This document shows positions 1-9,811 of a stretch of DNA of 64,000 bases, piece after piece (position 1 is the stretch's first letter; the number at the start of each line of letters is the position of its first letter). A program made the translations under genes and the position numbers. This DNA is from Actinernus sp. WN-2022 (taxonomy: Eukaryota > Cnidaria > Anthozoa > Actiniaria > Actinernidae): NCBI GenBank assembly GCA_030867875.1, contig JAOWCC010001589.1, positions 142,573,745 to 142,637,744 on the forward strand, read 5' to 3'. The notes under the pieces are model-generated. The model was not told where the DNA came from and did not search any database. It was given only the letters and a program-made list of their open reading frames with translations.

Positions 1-165
1 AACAATAGATCATTCTTAATCTCGATAATTACGGCAAGCATATGCACGATCGCAGCAGAGTCAGAAGGCAGTTACCCGGGAAATATGTTCTAAAAATAGC
101 TCAAACCGGTCATACGTTGACTCACGGGTATAGTATATATGGACGCTCCTGGTAATGGGCTCCTG
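1..165. mobile_element. Right end of a MITE with CAGGAGCCC termini (left part outside window)
   Basis: The end at 146-165 reads CTCCTGGTAATGGGCTCCTG. The same end occurs at 10301-10320 and, slightly changed, at 41976-41995, and in opposite orientation at 33517. A complete relative with CAAGAGCCC ends and a 7-bp duplication lies at 38902-39208. Confidence 0.6.
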
Positions 166-1771
166 GAATAGTACACGAAATTCTGTCACTGAAAATGTCT
201 ACAATTGGAGATATGATTTTTCAAAGAGAAGCACACCAGAGCCGAATTTTGTATAGTAATCCGCTGCTTCACAATGGCCTACGGACCCGGGATAGAGTTA
301 TGGGAAAAATGCGAGTGCGCAGGCGTGAAATCGCGAGGCCGTGCATGACCAAGGAACAACGACGGAGAGATAGGGAAAGGCACAAAACAACACAACACCT
401 GCAGGGTCCTTCTAATGAATTACAGGGTATGCCATCTAAATATAGGTTACAGGTTCCTTACCAAAATTATACCCGCAACCAAAAATCCCCTATCCCGCAA
501 CTTCAACCCTTCTTAATTGTACAAATGCCGGTTTGAAACCGACTAAGAGATTTGAATCAGAGTTTTTCTGCCAGAGTTCCACTCCAGTCCAGGGTGCTTT
601 AGACCAAAATGTCCGAACAGCTCGCCGCGCTCCCGCAACTTTCTGAACTTGAGTGCAGTGCTCGATCATTTGGGCTGAGCTTCATCCCATGTGACGGGCA
701 ACCTCTTCCTTCGACTAGCGCCAAGGAACCTGAGAAGTATCGCCGTACCCCTCCTGAAACATGTACGTAAAGCCTCTCTTGTACGGCCGACACCAGCAAA
801 GGGCCGTTGACAACGAGATGTTTCTTAGAACTATAGTATTGGGCGTAAGAGAAATCTGTCACACAGGTTTTTACAGGTCCACATAAAATTGATGCATTAA
901 CGTCATAAAAGACATATTAATTATATATATAAATGTCAGTAATAGTAATTGTTACATAGCGAAGAGAAGTTTTAGCCAAACATATTCGATATATTTTTCC
1001 GCCGACATTCCGAAAATTTTAGCAAAGTATTTACGACAATTTCCGCCCGTACCGAATTGTTCTGAATACCGAAAAGTTTAGACAACCTTTCACCCGAACA
1101 GATATTCAGCCGAAATTGTCGATACCCGGTTAACGCATGCATGCCGCTGTAGCTATTGGGATTTGAAACTCCCAGAACGGAATATTCTTTCAGCCAATTG
1201 CCCTATATCATTATGACGTTAAATCAAAACAATCTATTGTTTAAACGCTAAGGATCACGGTCGTGGGAGGGGGACAAAACAGCAACAACACAAAGGAAAT
1301 CGCTATCAAATGCATTTTGTAGAACGTTGTTTAGCGGTAACAGCCACCAAATACGGTAAATATTGTGGGATAAACATTGATACGGCTGATATCTGGAAAC
1401 CAGACAATTCAAAGTTATTTTTTTCTCAGCAGAGCAGATTTAGTTCAAAATTCTATTGTTCATGTCGATTCTGTCCCCCTCGTAAACAAGCCGTGACGTC
1501 ATAATGATATCTCTTGCTCACTGAAGCCAGTCTGCACGATGTGTAACCGCTGGTCCAAGGAGTCCAGTCTCCTTGGGGTCGCCATGAATGCAGCGAATTA
1601 AGTAAACAACTCGGATGATAATCGTTGTTTCAACATGGCGTCATGTACTATGCTGATGACAATTGTGATGATGCTGTCGTCTCTCGCATTTTTCTTTATT
1701 CAGCCTTCAAAAGCAGCCAAATATATACATGCAAGATCGTGGGTTACCCGATGTTTGGAGGCAGTCAGTAT
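166..1771. other. No gene recognised
   Basis: Only short open frames of 60-113 codons without recognisable domains or splice-phase partners. Mixed AT-rich sequence; I see no tRNA, clear repeat or coding signal in it. Confidence 0.5.
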
Positions 1772-2255
1772 CTTAAAGAATGTGATGTAAAGTGGTAAGC
1801 TGTAGTGCTAAGTGTGCACGCCCTACGAGGGAAAGAGAAAAAACATCTGACCCAAGTGGGACTCGAACCCAACGACCTCCAGGTTGCATGTCTGGCGCTC
1901 TACCAACTGAGCTATCAAGTCAGATGAGAGCAATCGTGGGTATTGGTGCGTTTTATGGGGTCACGGCGCGCGATTATATATCTATATGTAGTTATAATAT
2001 GAAATCATGTTTGCCGCGTAGCACTAGTAAGTGTAAAGAATGTGATGTAAAGTGGTAAGCTGTAGTGCTAAGTGTGCACGCCCTACATGCAACCTGGAGG
2101 TCGTTGGGTTCGAGTCCCACTTGGGTCAGAGATTTTTTCTTTCCCTCGTATGGCGTGCACACTTGGCACTACAGCTTACCACTTTACATCACATTCTTTA
2201 CACTTACTAGTGCTACGCGGCAAACATGATTTCATATCATAACTACATATAGTCA
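1772..2255. repeat. tRNA-derived SINE copies joined head to head (palindrome)
   Basis: The body AGTGGTAAGCTGTAGTGCTA occurs at about 1790 and 2050 in the same orientation and inverted at about 2160-2185. A body with the GCGGCAAACATGATTTCATA type tail occurs on both sides (1978-2037 and 2195-2252, inverted). The right copy starts inside the anticodon region of the tRNA-like head, so one SINE is truncated exactly where it meets its inverted partner. Confidence 0.75.
1848..1921 (-). repeat. tRNA-like head of a SINE
   Basis: On the minus strand this 74-base stretch folds as a tRNA-like cloverleaf: acceptor GACTTGA pairs with TTGGGTC through several G-U pairs, the A box is TAGCTCAGTTGGTAGAGCG, and the B box is GGTTCGAGTCC. 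The anticodon position would read TGC (Ala), but position 33 is A rather than T, and the anticodon and T stems each have a mismatch. A second copy of the 3' half lies in inverted orientation at 2086-2142. I read it as the polymerase III promoter head of a SINE, not a working tRNA gene. Confidence 0.7.
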
Positions 2256-2259
2256 GTAT

Positions 2260-2345
2260 CTTAGCCTGATTTTCAGACGGTCGAGGTCGTCCGCTCACTT
2301 CCTCCCACCTCCCCGTCTGATGGACTTTGACAGAAACCGTGTTCT
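2260..2345. repeat. Short MITE remnant
   Basis: Begins TAGCCTGATTTTCAGACGG, resembling the TAGCCTGAATTTCAGCC end seen at 27343, and contains CCGTCTGATGG as a partial inverse. No second end or target duplication is visible. Confidence 0.4.
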
Positions 2346-2815
2346 GGTCATTGTTTCATTTCGACCAATCAGAGCGAAGGTTTCATTTTTAGAGAACTGA
2401 GGTATGCATGGAATGTCTAGTGTAGCCTGCATGAAGGTGAAGCCAAATGGCGGAAGATACAAACGGACTTGATATGGCTTTGGAAAAAGCGTGCGAAACT
2501 GTTTGTAGCCAATTACTCATTCCAGACATGCGCAAAACCATGGCACAGCGCCTTTAAGTAATGATTCAGCTGAGAACTGCAACAAAAGACAATAGGCTGC
2601 GGCCACACCGCGGCAAAACGTCACGCGCATGCGTATTTGCTATTTCTTGTCCGCGTGCGGCCGCCCCCAGTTTCCCGCGAAAACTGAAAAGAAACAACAG
2701 GCATGCACATGCCGTGATTTTAACGTTTCTGCTTAAAAGTATTCATTTGTGAACTGTTTTGTCAAAAAATAAGAAAACTACTTAAAAGCTAAGCCTAAGA
2801 CTTTAACAGGTTGAA

Positions 2816-4011
2816 GATTTCTTAATTTGTAATTCATTGTGAGTTTACTAAGTTATAAAACTAGAAGTAATCATAGATTATCAAAGTGCGTTCGACATAT
2901 TTTTTGAAAGAGAAAGCACCGTGGTAACAGTCTGAAAAGCTGAAAAATTGCTGCAATGATGTGGACAGTGTACGTAATCCTGATCAAAAGTGCTTGTTTT
3001 TTAACTAATGTGAAAATTTTGATGTCTTGACTTATATGTTAATATACAAGGGGATGCATCTGGGTATAAAACTGTAATTACCTTTGTGTAACATTAAATC
3101 ATTGGATGCGATGCTTATGGGGCTATATGTATACATCATTCACATTATGTTTCCCGGGTATTTTTCAAGTGAGAACAAGGTTGGCTGCAAAATATTGAGC
3201 GCCATTGTTAGTTCCAGAATTATTTATGGTCAATGTTAGTAGCCGGGTCCTGGCTTTGATCGCTTTGATCAGGTCCGTTAGAAATTCAGTGTAGATTAAT
3301 TGAACACAGCAATGAAGTCAGTACTTTCAATTTCCCTCACCTTGTACTGTGTTGGTATTCCAGTTCCTTGGCAAATCAAAGTGTCGGTATAGATTAACTC
3401 TCTGTCTGAATGTAGATGTATTGTAGTAGATGTACACAGTGTCGCAACTCACACAAGATACGGCGATTACGCGTATCTAGAAAACTCAGACCTTGTTTCT
3501 CTTCACCCAGGTCATTTTACTGTTTGTAGTTTCGGTATCTGTATGTACAGCGAAAAGCAGAATCCAGTACAGCGAGCAAGCCAACAGAATTCACTCGGTT
3601 GTTTACAAATTATGGTGAGTTATTTGACTCAACTTCGCTGATGTCGTATTTAACCGCGCCGACAAAACAGACCATGTTTGACTTAAACCACCACGTTCAA
3701 GGTCCTCCAGATGTACTACACACTTTCCTCAGGCTTTGCTCAATTGTATTTGCGAACCTTTGAAACATCATTGCATTGGATTGTCGGAAAATAAGGCAAG
3801 TAACTAACCGATCGCGAAACAAAACAGAAGGCCATGCTGGCATTCACCAAAATGGCCGCTCGCATCGTGTACGTGTAGTTACCAGTTCCCCGGCCGAGAT
3901 AATTTATTCCAAAAAGTACAAACATGAGGACATACACAAATCTCGATTTCTTTCGCCTGGGGAAGCACAGGTAGCCCACACATGACCACAGGGAGTCCAC
4001 TGCAAGATTAG
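2816..4011. repeat. Dispersed repeat related to 53,690-54,600
   Basis: AACTAGAAGTAATCATAGAT occurs here (about 2860) and at about 53745, followed in both places by related sequence (a CTCAGGCTTTG block at about 3728 and about 53990, then CATTGCATTTGATTG-like sequence). It abuts the foldback at 4012. No coding capacity recognised. Confidence 0.5.
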
Positions 4012-5660
4012 TATGCGTTCTCCTTTATGGGGCGCCGTTTTGGACATTATTACGAACAGTATAAATAGATCCGTAACTTCAAATATTCATGGCAAACTTT
4101 TTATTGCGTGTAGTTAGATTACGTTTGTAATGCCAAACGTAAAGAAACATGCTAAACTTTTTTTCGTATAGTTAATTTTCTTGTATAACCATGGCAAACT
4201 TAAAACAAACGTGCCATACTAAACTATGACACATTCGGAACACAATACAACTATACGTGGTCTTTCTCAAATATACATGCTAAACTTTTCATTCCGTATG
4301 GTATGATGCACCGCGCGCTTCACATGCAAACACACTAGTACCTAGGTCTCGCGCGGCTATCTCTCCTCGTGATCTTTCTTGTTCTGTGGCTGCTTCAAGT
4401 TGGCTGATCGTCCAGAGAATTTCAGAGAAGCACTAAGCAACATAGCCCGCCAAGCCAGATTGCTGCTGGCCGGAAATGCCAAGTACGCGTGCAGCAGAAA
4501 AACTCACATCAGTTGTAAGCTTTCGTGTAACTATTTGTCCATAGCACTGAGGACTTAACGAAATTGAACCCTGTACAGTACCCTGTAAATCAGGGAACAG
4601 CTCCCTCATCTTTGCTCCAAGATCTTCCTCATCCATTGACTTGTCCAGGGGAAATCAGTGCACAACAAACCCGTCATTTTCGAGGTGACAACGGGGTTGA
4701 TGTGTCGGCATAGCTTTTGTGCAGGAAGAGGGAAGCAGCACACAATCTTTATATACTATAGACCCTATGCATAATTTCTGGTGACTTGTATGTCAACGAG
4801 GCTGGTAGGTCCTCTGGAATGTTGAAATTGTAGCGCTCAGGGAGATGTGTGAAATGCACTGAACATATGTTCAGTGAAACAATGCCATTATTTTGCTATG
4901 CTATACCAGCCTCGTTGACATGCAAGTCACCAGGACTTATGCAGTCCCTTCTTCGAAGGCGGATGTTTGTATACGTAACAGTTCTAGTCGAGGCTATCCC
5001 GCTCAGTCGACAATTAAATGTCGGAAATGAGCGAACTAGCTCTGCAGCTGCTGCTCTAGCCGGTCTTCAGTGGCGTTGTACATGGCTGATTCGTAGTTGT
5101 GTTTATTGTGCTGGTACTGCTAATACTGGAACGAAGTGATGGCTCACTAAGCCTCTGCTCGATCGGCAGTACACTCCTATTGCTATAATTACCCAGCAGC
5201 AATCTGGCTTGGTGGGCGATGTTGCTTAGTGCTTCTCTGAAATTCTCTGGACGATCAGCCACTTTGATCTTGAAGCAGCCACAGAACAAGAAAGATCACG
5301 AGGCGAGATAGCCGCACGAGACTTAGGTACTAGTGTGTTTGCATGTGAAGCGCGCGGTGCATCATACCATACGGAATGAAAAGTTTAGCATGTATATTTG
5401 AGAAAGACCACGTATATTTGTATTGTGTTCCGAATGTGTCATAGTTTAGTATAGCACGTTTGTTTTAAGTTTGCCATGGTTATACAATAAAATTAAGTGT
5501 ACGAAAAAAAGTTTAGCATGTTTTTTACATTTGGCATTAAAAACGTAATCTAACAACACGCAATAAAAAGTTTGCCATGAATATTTGAAGTTACGAATCT
5601 ATTTATACTGTTCGTAATACTGTCCAAAACGGCGCCCCATACTCCTTCGTCGAACGCAAA
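4012..5660. mobile_element. 1.6 kb foldback element
   Basis: Left arm (about 4012-4480) and right arm (about 5200-5655) are long inverted copies: TGGGGCGCCGTTTTGGAC at 4028 pairs with GTCCAAAACGGCGCCCCA at 5622, and GACGATCAGCC at 5249 with GGCTGATCGTC at 4402. An inner pair lies around 4775-4800 and 4905-4925. On the minus strand the right arm reads a short coherent peptide (DRPENFREALSNIAHQARLL), and the left arm encodes the same peptide in the opposite sense. No transposase recognised. Confidence 0.7.
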
Positions 5661-6479
5661 AAGTTGAAACCCTCGGTAACTTGTATTTGATACCAGAGCC
5701 ATCGTTCTTTTGGCCAGCGGAGCATACCGTTTTGCCGCGGTGTGGGGGGGATATTGGTAGAGTCCTTTTTTTCGTGTGTTTATATATGATTACATGATAC
5801 CGGAACGAAACCATATCAAAATCATTTCACACAGAAAAGGACATTTGCTATTGGTCATCGCTTTGAAGTAAATGCGATTTTATTTGAGAGAGAGAACAGT
5901 CAACTTCAGTCGCATTACAAGTTTATAATGTGGCTTACCTGTTGATACCAGAACTACACGAAGCAGAATTCTCTGCTTTCGTTTGAACGCTCCAAATTCT
6001 CTCCTTACTGCAGCTCCCGCCATACCAAAGGCAAAGGTCACACAAGAAAAATAGTACGAAATCATGACGAAATGGAACTTTATACCACTCTAAAACTTGA
6101 GAAACCTCAATGTCTATACACCAGAATATTGCAAATATATTCTTCTATCTGAATATTCAGCGGTAAGTAGTCATTTCAGATATGCGTATTCAAGCTAAAC
6201 CCAGCATTTTCCTCTGCTTGGTAGTTCCTAAACCAGTAGCGTCTTGTAAAAATTCACTTCACTCGCGAAAGCAAATTCAAATTTGTACGGTCGTATCTTA
6301 ATATAATCACTCCAAACAGTTACCAGTTGCAGATTAGATGCTACTTAACTTTGATTTGAAGGTAAGTGGAAATCATATATCATTTTATATGTTTTATAAG
6401 GCAAAATAGCTCCCAAATCCATGTATTTTTTAGTGAAACGACTGGGCCGATACCGGCTTTGTACGCAATGACTTTGATA
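5661..6479. other. No gene recognised
   Basis: AT-rich sequence with short open frames only. A CATGATACCGGAACGAAACC motif at about 5793 is the inverse of repeats at 6559 and 6804. Confidence 0.4.
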
Positions 6480-6830
6480 TGTTAAGTCATTCTGGAATGA
6501 GTTCACTCCGGTTCTTGTACCGGATCGAAAGTTTCATTCCAGTAAGAGATCCGTACTGGTATCATGTAAACGCGGTATCACTTTCGTTCCGGAACGAAAT
6601 CAAGTGACCGAGCAGACTGGGGCGGGTAACGCATGCGTATTTGTCTTTTACTCCAGCCATGTTTACCCTTTTTGTATTCGCGCTGGTTTTCGATAACGAG
6701 GGCTCCACATCAGTCTGATTCTCATTCCTTACACTGACTTGCATGTAAAAACGGAATGAAACTCATACCGGAATGAAAGTTGATCTGGAATGGAACTCGT
6801 TCCGGTATCATGTAAACACCACCTTAATCG
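6480..6830. repeat. Repeat cluster with CCGGTATCATGTAAAC motifs
   Basis: GGTATCATGTAAAC occurs at about 6557 and 6803, with inverted CCGGAACGAAA-type pieces between and a further inverted copy at 5793. It looks like decayed terminal repeats of one element family; borders unclear. Confidence 0.45.
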
Positions 6831-6961
6831 TCTTGTAGTTGATTATACCGCAATGTACAGCACTTTCAATTCAGGAATATCAGCTAATGCCCTCACTTCC
6901 AGGGTTTTGGTAATGGATGACAAACAACAGATCGTCGATTTTCTGATATCGAGTCTTTGAA

Positions 6962-7054
6962 TAGGCTCGGTTTCAGCCGTTGGGGTGTCGTTTCTCCAAA
7001 GCCTCCCCCCACTCGCGGGCTCACCGAAACCCCCACGGCTGGAAACCGAGCCTA
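6962..7054. mobile_element. 93-bp MITE with 9-bp target duplication
   Basis: Ends TAGGCTCGGTTTCAGCCGT and, inverted, ACGGCTGGAAACCGAGCCTA. Flanked on both sides by GTCTTTGAA (6953-6961 and 7055-7063). It is an internally deleted relative of 15859-16763. The 9-bp duplication fits Mutator-like elements. Confidence 0.88.
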
Positions 7055-7063
7055 GTCTTTGAA

Positions 7064-8381
7064 CGAATAGCGCCATAAGGAAAACGCACGTCCAAAACAA
7101 ACGATTTATTTCGTATATAAACTATTTACAACATTTTGAACAATTCACTGCATAGATATGTTCACCTCTAAACCACCAAGACAGAGGTGGCAATACGAAT
7201 GATGGTGGATACAATAACAACACAAACACCACAATGTACACACGACCATAAATTACAGGTGGAGCATTTCTACAAACTATGCAATACCGAAGTCACAACC
7301 ATTCAAACCTTCGCAAATGTTTCTGAATGAAACAACATTTTTAACGTTTTCCACTTGTGGAGAGCTAGTTCAGTCTGGAATTTGAGCACACTTTTGGTTA
7401 ACGCTGCCTTGCCAAATCGCTAGTAGAAACAATGACTGCTAAACAGAACCATAGAGCGCAGATATTATAGCCATGAAACAAGTTTTACACTAAATAGCGC
7501 TAAATCCTTTTTATTCTGTTTAATTTTGAGTGTTATTTGTTAGGAAATGTTTCACGGTATAATTATTGCGCTCTATTAATGGTATATATTTTAATTATCA
7601 TTGTTATTATCGTAATATATATCATCTAATGACGCATGGTTTCCACTGGTCTGGGTTTGGAGTCTGTTCAGTCATAGCTGCATTTCGGGAAAAAAATATC
7701 TTTATTTTCCATTCCGAATCTGACGATGACTTTCGTATGTTTTGTTTAAGAAATATGTCATTTTCCGTGCGTCAGTCCTCTTATAGACGCACAGATGACG
7801 TCACGACATGACGGGAACAGAGAACCACGAGGCGTTGTCGAGTGTCACGACTGTTGTTCTCGTCGTTTCCTCGTGTTTTCTTTTACTGACCAAATATATG
7901 TACCAATAACTTTTGAATATCCAGCTAGATTAGTTAGCTTTGTAGTTATAGATGACAATTACCTTCTTTCTTCGTCTCAGTATATCTACATTAGAGTGCT
8001 TGTAATTTCAATATTTTGATATATATAGTCTTGTTGTTGTTATAAACACATGGCTATCGACCAGTCAGAGCGTGCGTTTCACAATAATTATTGTATAATC
8101 AACCATCGTGCGCTCTCAGACTCTGCTAAATTGACCTAAGTTTCTCCCAAGCGTGCATCATTTCTGTCACAACTCCGTGCCGGAAACAAATTCAGTGCAG
8201 AGCCACTACATGTACGCCAGTATAGCAGAATATCTGGTTGCAGAACATTGTAAACAAGTTGTCGAATGCAAAACTGATTCCCTGGACGAATAAAGCCTGC
8301 GAATATTCACTTCTTTTGAAAGTATCTGACTGGAGGGAAAAAGAGACTCCAACCCAGGAACCAGCGGTTAAAAATAGATTG
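7064..8381. other. No gene recognised
   Basis: AT-rich, with ORFs under 85 codons lacking recognisable features; no inverted-repeat element with clear ends seen. Confidence 0.45.
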
Positions 8382-8661
8382 CAGGGTCCGAAATTGCGCC
8401 TTATTTGGCGCCAATGCGACTAAATTTTGAGTGTTGGCGACCACAATTTCAGAGTTAGTCGCCAGCTGGTGACTTACCTAAAGTCCCGAAGTCACACGAT
8501 GTTCTAAGTAAATTTAGGCAATAAAAAATATGAGTATGTTCTTTGTCGCGTGTCGCTTGAAACTTGAAATGTGGCGAGCACAATTGGTCTTTTGGCGACT
8601 AAAAAAGTTTGGCTAGCCGCCAGTTGGCGCGCCTACATGAAAAAGTTAATTTCGGACCCTG
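8382..8661. mobile_element. MITE with CAGGGTCCGAAATT ends
   Basis: Left end CAGGGTCCGAAATT and right end AATTTCGGACCCTG are perfect inverses, followed inside by GGCGCCAA/TTGGCGCG-like sequence. A GATTG direct repeat flanks it. Ends of the CAGGG type are common in hAT-like MITEs, but the duplication is shorter than the expected 8 bp. Confidence 0.7.
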
Positions 8662-8870
8662 GATTGTAACAAAGGATACAATAGCAAGTGGATTTTCCCA
8701 TGCCGTTACAAACAAACCAGGGGCTGGTGAAGTTTTGCCGTGAAACCTGCTATTTAATCCACTGTGCAGAAAAAGATATCCGCTTGTAGTTTTACCCACA
8801 ATCCTTTGCGCGCGAAAATCTTTAAATCCGTCATAAAATCGCGATAGAGGTTTTGGAAATATTAAAAACA
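8662..8870 (+). repeat. Repeat shared with 26,142-26,250 (inverted)
   Basis: About 110 bases around GAAAAAGATATCCGCTTGTA and CCCACAATCCTTTGCGCGCG recur, diverged, on the opposite strand at 26142-26240. It is a dispersed element fragment. Confidence 0.6.
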
Positions 8871-9074
8871 AGCCAGTACAAGTGCTGTTCCCAATGCACT
8901 GTCGTTGAAGAGAACAGGATTGGCATAGTTACGTTCATAAGGGATTGTGGTCAAACGTACAGACGCCATCGTTTCCCGTACGGTACAAGGCCTTTCAGTT
9001 GCTTTTCTTAAACAACCTCAATAATATAAAAATAATGTCAAATATAAAAGAGTGTGAAAAGCGAATACATCTAG

Positions 9075-9570
9075 AAAGGCCGGGCGCGGTGACATTGAAG
9101 AGTATTCCTGGCACTGGAAACCTGGACCTCTTCCATGGGTGGAAGTTTGGGATGGACATGTTGTTGTAAACTCTAACTTCCAAGGACAGCGCTGAATAAC
9201 AATTTCGTACCCAGACCCCATTCACTGAATAACGTGACGCGCGTAGACTAGGGACGACTGCAGCGTATACAAAAATGGCGGAAATTTCAAAATTTAGCGA
9301 CTGCCTTCATGTTTTCTGCAAAAAAATAAGACTTTTGCTGGACAAATACTCAGACCATATGTTTTGGACAATGTAGTTTTGGCCAATTGGATAAAATTGC
9401 CTTCAAACACGAAATATTTACCGCCAATAGAGTGTCTCGGTAAAATTCCCGCCAATTTATGTATCAACTCGCGCATGCGCCACTAGTTATTCAGCTGTCA
9501 CTTCCAAGAACTTTCCATCCCATGAAAGAGGTCCAGTTTTCCAATGCTGGGAAGGCAGGAGTCAGTAAAG
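9075..9570. repeat. Foldback element just downstream of SETD1
   Basis: CACTGGAAACCTGGACCTCT at about 9113 has a diverged inverse (AGAGGTCCAGTTTTCCAATG) at about 9528, and TTCCAAGGACAGCGCTGAAT at about 9177 has an inverse in ATTCAGCTGTCACTTCCAAG at about 9489. It lies within 70 bases of the SETD1 stop codon, so it probably falls in the 3' untranslated region or immediately after it. Confidence 0.6.
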
Positions 9571-9637
9571 AGTCGGTGAACACTAGCAGCTTTTCGTCAA
9601 CCCCGATTTTCCCGCCATTATTTCTCCCGTGCCAGTT

Positions 9638-9811
9638 TCAGTTGAGTGTGCCACGGCACTGAGGCGCATCACACAAACAGGGTATTTTCTCGTCCTCCAG
9701 GGGGAACTTGTAGTCATAAGTTATCTCTTCATCCACTTGAATGTCACGCTTGGAGTAGATGACTATTTTCTTCTGATTTTCCACTGCTATTACCTTGGCG
9801 TAACAATTTGG
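9638..9811 (-). CDS. SETD1: SETD1 coding exon 12 (SET end and post-SET, stop)
   Basis: Acceptor TTTTCCACAG. It encodes [20 protein letters not shown], then [20 protein letters not shown] and [11 protein letters not shown] before TGA at 9640-9638. The post-SET cysteines (CLCxxxxC) bind zinc and finish the lysine channel. The length matches the C-terminus of human SETD1 exactly. I saw no AATAAA on the minus strand in the first several hundred bases downstream. Confidence 0.97.
   Translation of the reverse strand, partial: PNCYAKVIAVENQKKIVIYSKRDIQVDEEITYDYKFPLEDEKIPCLCDAPQCRGTLN

Noticed and set aside
195..536. 113-codon open frame near the left edge
   Set aside because: No recognisable domain, unusual composition, no splice partners; probably chance.
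599..862. 87-codon open frame on the minus strand
   Set aside because: No family resemblance and no supporting context.
1848..1921. A functional tRNA-Ala gene on the minus strand
   Set aside because: A33, mismatches in the anticodon and T stems, and duplication as part of a longer repeat indicate a SINE head.
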